From: Chrysochromulina parva
Lineage: Eukaryota > Haptophyta > Prymnesiales > Chrysochromulinaceae
Length of the DNA stretch: 14,830 nt
Assembly (NCBI GenBank): GCA_002887195.1
Contig: PJAB01001393.1
Span: forward strand, 1-14,830
Direction: 5' to 3'
Part shown: one piece after another, positions 1 to 7,181 of the stretch
Layout: each line of letters begins with the position of its first letter
How positions within the stretch are numbered: position 1 is the first letter of the stretch
Translations under genes and position numbers: made by a program
The notes under the pieces: model-generated
Databases searched by the model: none
Told to the model about the DNA's origin: nothing
Seen by the model: the letters and a program-made list of their open reading frames with translations, nothing else

Positions 1-2
1 AC

Positions 3-2354
3 GCCGCCGCGTGCCAGACCACCGGCATGTTCTCTGGCTGGAGCCTGCTGCATGCGGCAGCCAGCAAGGGCCACATGCGAATCGTTCAGATGTTGCTGGC
101 TGCAGGTGCGCCGGCGAGCGCATGCAACCCAAAGAGCAAGACACCCGCGCAAGTTGCGCACGAAAAGGGGCACTCCGCGGTCGCTGCACTGCTTCAGCAA
201 GCGGAGGCGTCGCCAGGAGCTGCCATGGGTGCCGCGGCAGCAGCCATGGCAGCAGCTCCTACACCGCAGCCCCCGCGCCAAAGCAGCATCGGTAGTGGTA
301 GCGGCGGCGGCGGCTTCTTCATTGCAGCCTTGGCGAGCAACGAGGCCATGGATGATGCGGCAACGTTTGAGACGCACCCCGTGCCGCCGCCGCAAATGGG
401 CAGTGGCGGTGGTTTCTACCACGCGGCTCACTTCCCGCCGCCGCCACAGCAGTTCCAGCCGCCGCCACAGCAGTTCCAACCACCGCCACAGCACTTCCAG
501 CCGCCGCCACAGCACTTCAAACCACCGCCACAGCAGTTCCAACCGCCGCCACAGCACTTCCCGCCGCCGCCACAGCAGTTCCAGCCGCCGCCACAGCAGT
601 TCCAGCAGCCGCCACAGCACTTCCAGCCACCGCCGCAGCTGCTGCTGCAGACCTTCCAGCCTCCATCCGCGCCGCCCGTAGCCGGGGGCTTCCTCCACGC
701 CGCGCAAGTGCAGTCGCCGCCCATGACGATGCCGCACCAGCCCGCACCGATCGCACAGCCGCCGCCGCCACCACCGCCGCCACCGCCGAGCAATGGGACG
801 GTGGCCTCGATCCTGAGCTTCGCACCACCGGCCGCGCCGCCGGCCGCACCGCCGACCGCACCGCCGGCCGTGCCTCGATTGGAGGACGAGCGCGCAGTCG
901 CTCGTGCCGCCGTCGAGGATGAGCTACGCGCGCATGCCGCAGAGGTACACTCGGGCCATTACCTGACGGTGCTGCCCAAAACGGCGCTCCCAACGCTCCT
1001 CGGCGCGAGCAACACGCGAATGGCCGAGCTGTGCGCGAGCACGGGGGCTCGCGTCGAGATCGGCGAGACCGCCGCAGGGCTTGTGTGGGTCCGGATTGGC
1101 GCTTCAGCGCCCGCGAGTGGCCTCGCGGTCCTCTGGACAGCACTCGGCGCCGCGGCCGACGCCGATGCGTGCGGCGCGGGGCTGCCGCTGCTGCCGCTGG
1201 TGCCGCCCGGGACAGCGCCATCCGCGCTCATCCCGCCGCCCGTGCTCCAGGCGACACAGGCCGCCTCGGGGGCGCAGATCGCCGCATCGGCCGACGTGGT
1301 GCTCATGAGTGCTCACAAGGGCGCCTTGCACACGGCGCTACTGCTGCTGCTGCGGGATGCTCTGGGGGTGGCGGCGTGCACTACGCGCGAGGCGCTTCTC
1401 TTCACGGCGTTCCCGCCGACGCTCGCGCGGCTGCGGCAGAGCCTTACCGAGCTCCTCCCCGCCGCCGCCGCCAGCACGTGCCTAATGGTTGAGCCCATCA
1501 GAACAGCGGCGAGCGGCTGCGCGGGCAGCGAGGCTGATCTTCATGACGAGTGGGGCGCTCGCCGAGCGGTGATGTGGGCAGAGCGCGCGCACTTCGAGGC
1601 GGCGGCAGAGCTCGTAGCTCGCGCGGGCCGTGGCTCGCAGACCCTTCACGCAGTCCGAGCAGCTCTCCCCGCAACGGTACTGTCCATACCGCCGCCGCCC
1701 CCGCCACCGCTGCCCGCTTGGCTCGGTGGTCAGCTTGCCGAGGCTGAGGCGGCGCTGGTGGCGCGCGTGGCAGATGGCGCGCCGCTTCGGGAGCTGCTCC
1801 CTATGCTAGAGGCTCTCGGCCCGCTACATGCCACGTGCGCACAGCAGCTACGGGCGGCGGCCCTTGAGTGTGTCCGCCGCACCGATACGACGCGTCTGCC
1901 GTCGACGCTCGCATGGCTGGATGCTGCCATCGCCGCCATCGACGAGCGGCTCGCGGACGCGTCGAGAGCTGACGATGGGCCAAAGCGTGTGAAACCCAAC
2001 GGAGGCTTCGGGGCTGCGCCCTCTGCCGGCGCCCACGAGCGCGCGGCTGCCCCTTTCCTTACGTTCGGCCTACCGGTCGCGTCCGTCACTGCGATTGCAG
2101 CCCACGCGCCGTCGGCGGGCCTCTTGCCACCCACACGGGCAGGCACGAGCACGGCGGTGGCGCCGACGGCCGGCGCGGCGGCGGCGACGTCGGCGGTGGC
2201 GACGGCAGGCGAGAGCTCCAGTGATAGCGGCTCAAGTAGCGAGGAAGACGACTCGAAGGAGGAGCGCCGTCGCAAGCACAAGAAGAAGCGGAAACGCGAA
2301 AAGCGCGAGAAGCGCGAGCGGAAGGAGGCGTCGAAGCACGAGTCGAGGCACTAG
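3..2354 (+). CDS. Ankyrin / Pro-Gln heptad / KH-like protein with Lys-Arg-rich tail (5' partial)
   Basis: The frame is open from the left edge; the first in-window Met is at 27, but the codons before it (3-26) are also open and run directly into an ankyrin repeat, so the gene probably starts upstream. Numbering from Met27: residues 4-60 hold about two ankyrin repeats (GWSLLHAAASKGH, then KTPAQVAHEKGH). Residues 138-212 are a PPPQ(Q/H)FQ heptad repeat, followed by a 10-Pro run. Residues 313-362 resemble a type-I KH domain, with the GxxG loop as GASN (326-329) and a following STGARVEI strand; this assignment is tentative. The central part is Ala-rich and helical. The C-terminus is a Ser/Glu stretch followed by a very basic Lys/Arg/Glu tail, as in nuclear RNA-processing proteins. 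Inferred role: nuclear, RNA-associated scaffold. I do not recognise the specific protein. TAG stop at 2352. Confidence 0.75.
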   Translation, partial: AAACQTTGMFSGWSLLHAAASKGHMRIVQMLLAAGAPASACNPKSKTPAQVAHEKGHSAVAALLQQAEASPGAAMGAAAAAMAAAPTPQPPRQSSIGSGSGGGGFFIAALASNEAMDDAATFETHPVPPPQMGSGGGFYHAAHFPPPPQQFQPPPQQFQPPPQHFQPPPQHFKPPPQQFQPPPQHFPPPPQQFQPPPQQFQQPPQHFQPPPQLLLQTFQPPSAPPVAGGFLHAAQVQSPPMTMPHQPAPIAQPPPPPPPPPPSNGTVASILSFAPPAAPPAAPPTAPPAVPRLEDERAVARAAVEDELRAHAAEVHSGHYLTVLPKTALPTLLGASNTRMAELCASTGARVEIGETAAGLVWVRIGASAPASGLAVLWTALGAAADADACGAGLPLLPLVPPGTAPSALIPPPVLQATQAASGAQIAASADVVLMSAHKGALHTALLLLLRDALGVAACTTREALLFTAFPPTLARLRQSLTELLPAAAASTCLMVEPIRTAASGCAGSEADLHDEWGARRAVMWAERAHFEAAAELVARAGRGSQTLHAVRAALPATVLSIPPPPPPPLPAWLGGQLAEAEAALVARVADGAPLRELLPMLEALGPLHATCAQQLRAAALECVRRTDTTRLPSTLAWLDAAIAAIDERLADASRADDGPKRVKPNGGFGAAPSAGAHERAAAPFLTFGLPVASVTAIAAHAPSAGLLPPTRAGTSTAVAPTAGAAAATSAVATAGESSSDSGSSSEEDDSKEERRRKHKKKRKREKREKRERKEASKHESRH
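438..662 (+). repeat. 21-nt in-frame tandem repeat encoding PPPQ(Q/H)FQ heptads
   Basis: About ten imperfect copies of a 21-nt unit based on ccgccgccacagcagttccag lie inside the ankyrin/KH-like gene. Each copy encodes one heptapeptide with Phe at a fixed place; Q/H and Q/K/P alternate at two positions. The last copy degenerates into QLLLQTFQ. The strict heptad suggests expansion by unequal exchange under selection for the protein frame. Confidence 0.9.
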
Positions 2355-3120
2355 GCGAAGCGCAAAGCCGAGCGGCGTAAGTCGCCTCGCGGGCGAGGAC
2401 GAGGACGGTGGTGCGGTGTGGCGGCAATGCCGAGCTGCGGGGTCTAGAGCGGCGACGCCGCCTGCGGCCACGCGGCACCCCGTTCCGGCGGTGAGGCGAG
2501 AGGGAGCTGGGAGTGCGCGACCGCGAGGGGCGGGCGGTACGCCCGGGCGAGGGGCAAGCTGCGGCGAGCGCGCAAGCACGAGCGTCGAGCCCGACCCCCG
2601 GCCGGGCCGGCGGCGCCGCGGGTCGCGAGCGCGTACCGCTGCGCGGGTCGACCCGCCCGTCCGGTCGCACCGGATCCGGAATCCGGATCTCCGCATGCCG
2701 TGCATCTCCCATATCTCGACTGTATCTCGTCTCGTAGTAACCAAGATCGCCCCCGACATTCCTACAACATTCCTACAAAAAAAGTTTACATACGCTCTGC
2801 ATGACGCCATTGACCGGACCGCACCAGCGCGGTGCGGAGCGTGCTGACAGCGTGAGGCCACTAAGATCTGAGTGGCCACACGCCTCACGCGCCCAGCACG
2901 GTCGGCATAGCAGAAGCAGCTCCCCCAGCTCCTTCTGACTATACTACATTGTAGCTCGAATCTCGTCCGCTCGCAGAGGCGCCGTCGTCTGCCTTCTTCT
3001 CATAGCTCCCTGAAAGTCGCGCTTCGTCCGTTTGACGAGCTGCGCATTCTTCTTCTGACTTCTCACAGTTTCTTGCAGCAGGTGGTTCTCTGTGACTCAC
3101 CTGCTGCTCGCCGCCTCTCT
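2355..3120. other. Convergent intergenic region (ankyrin gene + / homeodomain gene -)
   Basis: No gene can be supported here. Visible structure: the frame of the upstream gene stays open and basic for 30 codons beyond its TAG (2355-2444); a 14-nt perfect palindrome gcgggtcgacccgc (2643-2656); an inverted repeat with 8-nt arms gatccgga/tccggatc and a 1-nt centre (2673-2689); an 11-nt tandem duplication cattcctacaa (2757-2778) next to a short A-run; and a large hairpin at 2840-2900, listed separately. The left half is very GC-rich and the right half more AT-rich, consistent with two facing 3' ends. Confidence 0.6.
2840..2900. repeat. Long imperfect inverted repeat (hairpin)
   Basis: Arms pair as CGTGCTG (2840-2846) with CAGCACG (2894-2900), GCGTGAGGC (2850-2858) with GCCTCACGC (2882-2890), and CACT (2859-2862) with AGTG (2871-2874). 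The loop is aagatctg. A 3x3 internal loop separates the first two helices and a 7-nt bulge lies on the right arm. An alternative pairs GGCCACT with AGTGGCC. The position between two facing 3' ends fits a shared 3'-end or transcription-stop structure; a small-RNA precursor or a mobile-element footprint is also possible. Confidence 0.75.
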
Positions 3121-4593
3121 TCAGCTCTTCGACTTGCGCTGCGCCTGTCGGATGAGGTACCGCTTGTTCCGAAACCAGGCCTTCACTTGCTGGCACGAGA
3201 CGCCGAGCTGCTCGGCGAGTGCGATGCGTGCAGCGTGCGACGGGAAAGGCACCGCCTTAAAGAACTCCTCGAGGAGCTGCTTCTGCTCGCGCAAGATGCT
3301 CCAGCGAGGCGTCGCCATTGGCGCACGGCGCTTCCCCTCGCAGAGCGACCCTTCGTTGTCGTCCTCCTTGCAGGACTCTTTCTCCTCCTCATCGTCGTAA
3401 TGGTCTTGCTCCTGGGTCGGGAAAGCGAAGACGTTGACGGGACCGGGCACGCGGCACTCCTGACCCTGCGTGGCATGCGTATCATGCGTGTCGGCACTCC
3501 GGCACCTGCTGTCATGCGAGTCGTCCGAACCGTCCGAACACATCGTGAGGACGTCAATCACGTCGTCGATGTCTATCCCGAAGCCGCCCGAGCGGAGGTG
3601 ATTGGCGGGATTGACGGGATTGACGGGATTGACGTTATCCGATGTCCCGAAGCCGCCCGAGCGGAAGTGGTTGCTCCATGCCAGTGCCTCTCGGTGGGCC
3701 GAATAGCCTTCGATCTGCGCGTAGGCTACGGGCTGCGAACCGTCTTCGATTCGCGCGTAGCCTACGGGCAGCGAACCGTTCGTCACGTTGGGCGCCGAGT
3801 CACAGCTAGGGGGGTACAGCGTCTCTGCGCGAACTGCCGACGGCAGGCCGAGCATCTTCTTGAGCTTCGCTTCGTAGAGGTGCCCCGGCAGGAGCCCACT
3901 GTCGAAGAGGTCCTTCAGCTTGGCCAATTCGGCCTTCATCTCATGTGTGATCACTACAGCAGGCGCTGGCGGCAGTGGGCCAGCGACGATGAACGTTGCC
4001 GCGTCGCCGAACGTTGCAGCGTCGCTCGTGGTCGGCGAGAAGAGCGGACCCGCGACCCCCATGTTGGCGGCGGTAGTGGTGTCGTTGGTTTCGGCCAACC
4101 TCGTCTCGAGCTTGATCGTGGGCAGCGCTTCGGGCATCTGCTTCATCTGGGGCAGGGCTGTATGAAGCATTGTGTTGGCCATCATGCTGGCGCCGAAAAG
4201 TATCATCCTCGTTTGCTCGTCGGCCAGGCCGTTCGGCTGCAGGAAGTTGCCCGACTGCATCTTTGTGTTTGCCGCCATCATGCCGGCACCGAGGAGCATG
4301 ATCTTCTTCTGCTCCTCGGCCATGGATGTGAGCACAGTCGGGGGCGGCTGCACGATGGTGCTCGACTTCACGGGGTGGGTGAGCTGCGCCCCCGCCCCAG
4401 ACAGGCACACTGCCCCCAGCGAGCCTGGAAGAGGGATCTGCGGCGTGAGCCGCTCGCGCTCAGCCTGCTTCAAGGAAATGAAGTTGGGCGCGAACTGGTC
4501 GTAGGCGAGATGCGGGAATGCCATGGGTGGCGAGATTGATGAGGGGAGACACATTGGTCTCGTGCGCAAGGCCGCGCTCGCGGGCTCGCCCAT
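3121..4593 (-). CDS. Homeodomain transcription factor with SHOCT-like motif
   Basis: 490 residues, read leftwards from ATG at 4593-4591. The frame extends upstream only to a TTG and an in-frame TAG at 4642-4644, so this is the first ATG; it has a purine at -3 and G at +4. The C-terminus (residues about 429-490) is a homeodomain of normal 60-residue spacing (no TALE insertion), with recognition helix WFRNKR at 473-478: the invariant W, F, N and R are present and position 50 is Arg. Residues 222-250 match the SHOCT pattern (ELAKLKDLFDSGLL, then EAKLKKMLGL), a short helical module usually found in bacterial proteins. Upstream are several internal duplications (MLLGAGMMAANT / MILFGASMMANT; NGSLPVGYARIE / DGSQPVAYAQIE; NHFRSGGFG / NHLRSGGFG). 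An acidic stretch (DDEEEKESCKEDDNE) precedes the homeodomain. Inferred role: nuclear DNA-binding regulator; target unknown. Confidence 0.9.
   Translation of the reverse strand: MGEPASAALRTRPMCLPSSISPPMAFPHLAYDQFAPNFISLKQAERERLTPQIPLPGSLGAVCLSGAGAQLTHPVKSSTIVQPPPTVLTSMAEEQKKIMLLGAGMMAANTKMQSGNFLQPNGLADEQTRMILFGASMMANTMLHTALPQMKQMPEALPTIKLETRLAETNDTTTAANMGVAGPLFSPTTSDAATFGDAATFIVAGPLPPAPAVVITHEMKAELAKLKDLFDSGLLPGHLYEAKLKKMLGLPSAVRAETLYPPSCDSAPNVTNGSLPVGYARIEDGSQPVAYAQIEGYSAHREALAWSNHFRSGGFGTSDNVNPVNPVNPANHLRSGGFGIDIDDVIDVLTMCSDGSDDSHDSRCRSADTHDTHATQGQECRVPGPVNVFAFPTQEQDHYDDEEEKESCKEDDNEGSLCEGKRRAPMATPRWSILREQKQLLEEFFKAVPFPSHAARIALAEQLGVSCQQVKAWFRNKRYLIRQAQRKSKS
3576..3669 (-). repeat. 25-bp direct repeat flanking a 9-bp triplication
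   Basis: Two copies of a 25-nt unit (3576-3600 and 3645-3669, one difference) flank three exact tandem copies of gggattgac (3607-3633). All lie in frame in the homeodomain gene, producing the duplicated (H/L)RSGGFG segment and the VNPVNPVNP run. The pattern points to recent replication slippage or unequal exchange. Confidence 0.9.
3709..3780 (-). repeat. 36-bp tandem duplication (12 residues)
   Basis: Two adjacent 36-nt copies (3709-3744 and 3745-3780) encode DGSQPVAYAQIE and NGSLPVGYARIE in the homeodomain protein. They differ at a handful of positions, several of which change the amino acid. Confidence 0.9.
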
Positions 4594-5202
4594 TTCGTTC
4601 TTTGGCGTGGGGGGATGCAATTTCGCGTCCTTTAGTCCTCCCTACAGGAGCGGTCGGAAGCGAGAAGGCACGAGAGTTGGCACGAGCCAAAAAACCACCG
4701 TGAGGGGTTTGGCCTCTGCTTCGTCTACCAGCATCATGACAATCACGATTTTTCTGGAGGACTTTTCAATGAGAAATTACGATTCGGCGAATATTCGTCG
4801 AATCGAACGCCGCATTGTTTGAGATCGCCGCGCGTACATTTTCGCACGCTCTTCAGCATTTTTCTCGTGCGCTCGCACTATTATATGAATGAGGATGCCA
4901 CGCGCGCTCGATTACATTGTCTTGTCTCTCGAGGTCTCGATTGGTTTCCCCGTGCTGTTTTGCCAATTGGATGTTGATGCGGCGAAGCGGCGCGGTTCAT
5001 TCTCACGCTGTCACGCAAATGTAAGTGGTTAGCGCGAGTTTGTGGGACCACATTTTCTGGAGGTATGAGAAGCCTGCTTACACGCAGACGGTCAAGTGTA
5101 TGTGTATGTGTTAAACTTGCCCTCCTCAACTTCCAATGTTGGTGTGATGTGAATAGTTGGCGACAATGATGCAAAGGTCGGGACCCGAAGTGGCGCTTTG
5201 CT
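4594..5202. promoter_or_regulatory. Divergent intergenic/promoter region (homeodomain gene - / OS-9 fusion +)
   Basis: About 600 nt between two divergent start codons. It is clearly more AT-rich than its flanks, especially 4690-5170. Visible elements are a 26-nt dyad at 4780-4805 (listed separately), a TATA-like ttatatgaat at 4881-4890, and a short tgtatgtgtatgtgtt run near 5097-5112. No convincing protein-coding frame was seen. A shared bidirectional promoter is inferred from geometry only. Confidence 0.5.
4780..4805. promoter_or_regulatory. 26-nt dyad, possible regulator binding site
   Basis: The arms CGATTCGGCGAAT and ATTCGTCGAATCG are reverse complements except for one G/T pair; the centre is the perfect 10-nt palindrome cgaatattcg. 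It lies about 190 nt upstream of the homeodomain ATG and about 400 nt upstream of the OS-9 fusion ATG. Operator-like function is an inference. Confidence 0.45.
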
Positions 5203-6651
5203 ATGTGCATCCGCGCGGTGACGCTCGCGACGCTCGTGAGCGCGCTCGCGGCGGGGGAGGAAGTTAAAGGCCGCGGCACCTCGATCGATGATGGCCCCAA
5301 GTTCAACGTGCAGCTGCTCAATGGCGCACTCCGGCGGCCGCCGGCTGGGCGCAGCATCGTGATGACCAAGAAAAACGGCAAGCGCTATCGCTGCCACCTG
5401 CCGAGCACGAGCACGAGCGGCGCCGCGGAGGAGACGAGCGGGACCCCGCCATCGACACCGCCGTTGACCAGCTACTTGCAGCAGCTCAAGAACACGTGCT
5501 TCTACCGGCTCGAGGGCTGGTGGACGTACGAGTTCTGCTACCGCCAGAGCTTTCGGCAGTACCACCAGGAGAATGGGAAGGACAAGGCGGAGAACAAGAT
5601 CACGCAAGACTACACGCTCGGCGAATGGTGGGTCGCCAAAAAGGGCGACGAAGACGGCGAGGACAGCGAGGACGCTGCCGCCGGCAGGAGCATCACGGGC
5701 GGTAGCAGTGGCGGCAGCGGCGGCGCGGCCGGCACGGCGACGGTGGCGGTGGAGAAGCTCGGCGAGGACCCGAAGACGCGCAAACGTTTCTGGAGCCAGC
5801 TCTACGGCAACGGCACCCACTGCGACATCACAGGCCGCCCGCGCGAGACCGAGGTGCGGGTGCGCTGCTCGGGCGGCGAGCCTTCCCACATCGCGTCGGT
5901 CGAGGAGGTGTCCACGTGCCGGTACGTCGTGTACTTTGCTACGCCGCTGCTGTGCAAGCACCCGGCCTTCGCGGCTGAGGAGAACTCCAAGGACGACTCC
6001 CACGCAATCCAGTGCGAGCCACTCGGCCTCGACGGCGTGCCGCTGCCAGCTCCCAAGAAGAGCGAAGGAGGGCTGAGGGTCGTCTCCGAATCGGTGCTGA
6101 CGAGCAGCGCGGGCGCGGTGGCAGCCACCGCCGCGCCGGCGCCGGCACCCGCGCCCGACCCGAAACTCCGCCGGTACGGGCTGGGTACGTGCTTGCTACA
6201 CATGCGCTACAACTATCGCGGCATCGTCATCGGGTACGATACGCGCTGCATGCAGTCGGAGGCGTGGATGCGCGCCAACGCCATCGACACGCTGAAGCAC
6301 GGGCGCAACCAGCCATTCTACCACGTGCTCGCGGACTCGCGTGATCGGCCGGGCGCGCCCGTCAATTACGTTGCCCAAGAGCTGCTCGACCTTGACACGC
6401 CGCCCGAGCCGCTGCAGCACCCGCTCCTCGAGCAGTACTTCGCGAGCTTCGACCAGCCTAGAGGCCGCTTCGTGCCGAGCAGCGCGCTGCGCGAGGTGTA
6501 CGGCGAGCCGCTGGAAGTCTTCGACGGCAGTGAAACGGCGACGGATGCGCTGGACGAGGCTGGCCCCGACCCCAGCCCGGGAACTGACAAAGACGTTGGG
6601 GTTCCACTCGACGAGGACGGCAAACCGTTGCTGATCAACGACCCCCCCTGA
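5203..6651 (+). CDS. OS-9/Yos9-type ER lectin (MRH domain) fused to a YccV/HspQ-like domain
   Basis: 482 residues. OS-9/Yos9 proteins bind trimmed mannose on misfolded glycoproteins in the ER lumen and hand them to the Hrd1-Sel1L ubiquitin ligase for ERAD. Here a hydrophobic signal peptide (residues 1-17) precedes an MRH domain (about 98-255). The sugar-contact positions known from OS-9 are all visible: the double Trp in GWWTYEF (W106, W107), Q119, R214 in GRPRETEV, E235 and Y241; paired cysteines (C104, C112, C207, C221, C239, C252) are also present. A Gly/Ala/Ser-rich insert splits the domain (about 145-175). After a Pro-Ala linker, residues about 325-437 match the YccV/HspQ-like family (YNYRGIVIGYDTRC, GRNQPFYHVLADSRDRPG, YVAQELL, HPLLEQYF). 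That family includes bacterial HspQ and the C-terminal part of the F-box protein FBXO21. No HDEL at the C-terminus. The two-domain combination is new to me. Confidence 0.92.
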   Translation: MCIRAVTLATLVSALAAGEEVKGRGTSIDDGPKFNVQLLNGALRRPPAGRSIVMTKKNGKRYRCHLPSTSTSGAAEETSGTPPSTPPLTSYLQQLKNTCFYRLEGWWTYEFCYRQSFRQYHQENGKDKAENKITQDYTLGEWWVAKKGDEDGEDSEDAAAGRSITGGSSGGSGGAAGTATVAVEKLGEDPKTRKRFWSQLYGNGTHCDITGRPRETEVRVRCSGGEPSHIASVEEVSTCRYVVYFATPLLCKHPAFAAEENSKDDSHAIQCEPLGLDGVPLPAPKKSEGGLRVVSESVLTSSAGAVAATAAPAPAPAPDPKLRRYGLGTCLLHMRYNYRGIVIGYDTRCMQSEAWMRANAIDTLKHGRNQPFYHVLADSRDRPGAPVNYVAQELLDLDTPPEPLQHPLLEQYFASFDQPRGRFVPSSALREVYGEPLEVFDGSETATDALDEAGPDPSPGTDKDVGVPLDEDGKPLLINDPP

Positions 6652-6751
6652 CGAGCCTGCTGAGCCGGAGAGCCGCAGCTGTGAAAAGGTGCCCAAAACG
6701 ACGCGGCTGGCCCCCTACCCCTGACGAGCCTGCTGAGCGGGAGAGCCGCAG
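6645..6751 (+). repeat. 34-bp direct repeat containing the OS-9 stop codon
   Basis: Copies at 6645-6678 and 6718-6751 (73-nt period, one mismatch). The first copy contains the TGA stop of the lectin gene (6649-6651); the second lies in the 3' flank. The intervening sequence is not repeated. Confidence 0.9.
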
Positions 6752-7181
6752 TCACGAGTCATGCACAAGCGCGCGCCTTGGCCAACGGTTCGCGACTTGC
6801 GCGATGTGTTGATCGGCCCTCCTCACGACTCGCGCGCGGTGCCGTGTGCGGATCGATACGACTCGAGTTTGTCGCGATCGCGACCCAGGACGCCAGGGAG
6901 CGTTTACGTAGTGTTAGTGTCATTAAACGCTTCAGAAGCTTCAAGCGCTAACAAACGTGATCGTCGTCGGCGCGGCGGTGTCGCTGTCGGCACACACGTG
7001 CGCGTCCCGGAAACCTGTAACTGACCTCGTGCGTGACTACGCGTCTAGCTGTCTACATGTACGGTATGACTCGAGCTGCTCAGCGACGTCGCTCCCGCGC
7101 CGCACGTCGTCGAGCGAGTCTGTGTGTGGAATCCTGATCTCTGCGGCGAGCCCGAACCGTTCAAAACCATCATCTGCGTCG
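6652..7181. other. Convergent intergenic region (OS-9 fusion + / PEBP -)
   Basis: About 530 nt between two facing stop codons. Apart from the second copy of the 34-bp repeat (6718-6751), there is an AT-richer patch at about 6900-6960 with small dyads (for example gaagcttc). No gene, RNA gene or mobile element could be supported. Confidence 0.5.

Noticed and set aside
2095..2847. Arg-rich + strand open frame overlapping the end of the ankyrin/KH-like gene
   Set aside because: Another frame of a very GC-rich stretch; composition dominated by Arg/Ala/Gly and no domain.
2939..3196. Charged 85-codon - strand frame overlapping the homeodomain 3' end
   Set aside because: It looks hydrophilic and protein-like, but has no domain and overlaps the homeodomain coding region in another frame. 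Kept only as a remote possibility of an alternative C-terminus.
3073..4539. A 488-codon + strand open frame over the homeodomain gene
   Set aside because: It is codon-aligned antisense to the homeodomain frame. With third-position GC bias the sense codons TTA, CTA and TCA are rare, so few antisense stops arise. Its translation has no recognisable domain, while the opposite strand has a clear homeodomain.
4594..4620. Start of the homeodomain protein at 4620
   Set aside because: The codon at 4620-4618 is TTG, not ATG. The first ATG in the frame is at 4593 and has a better context.
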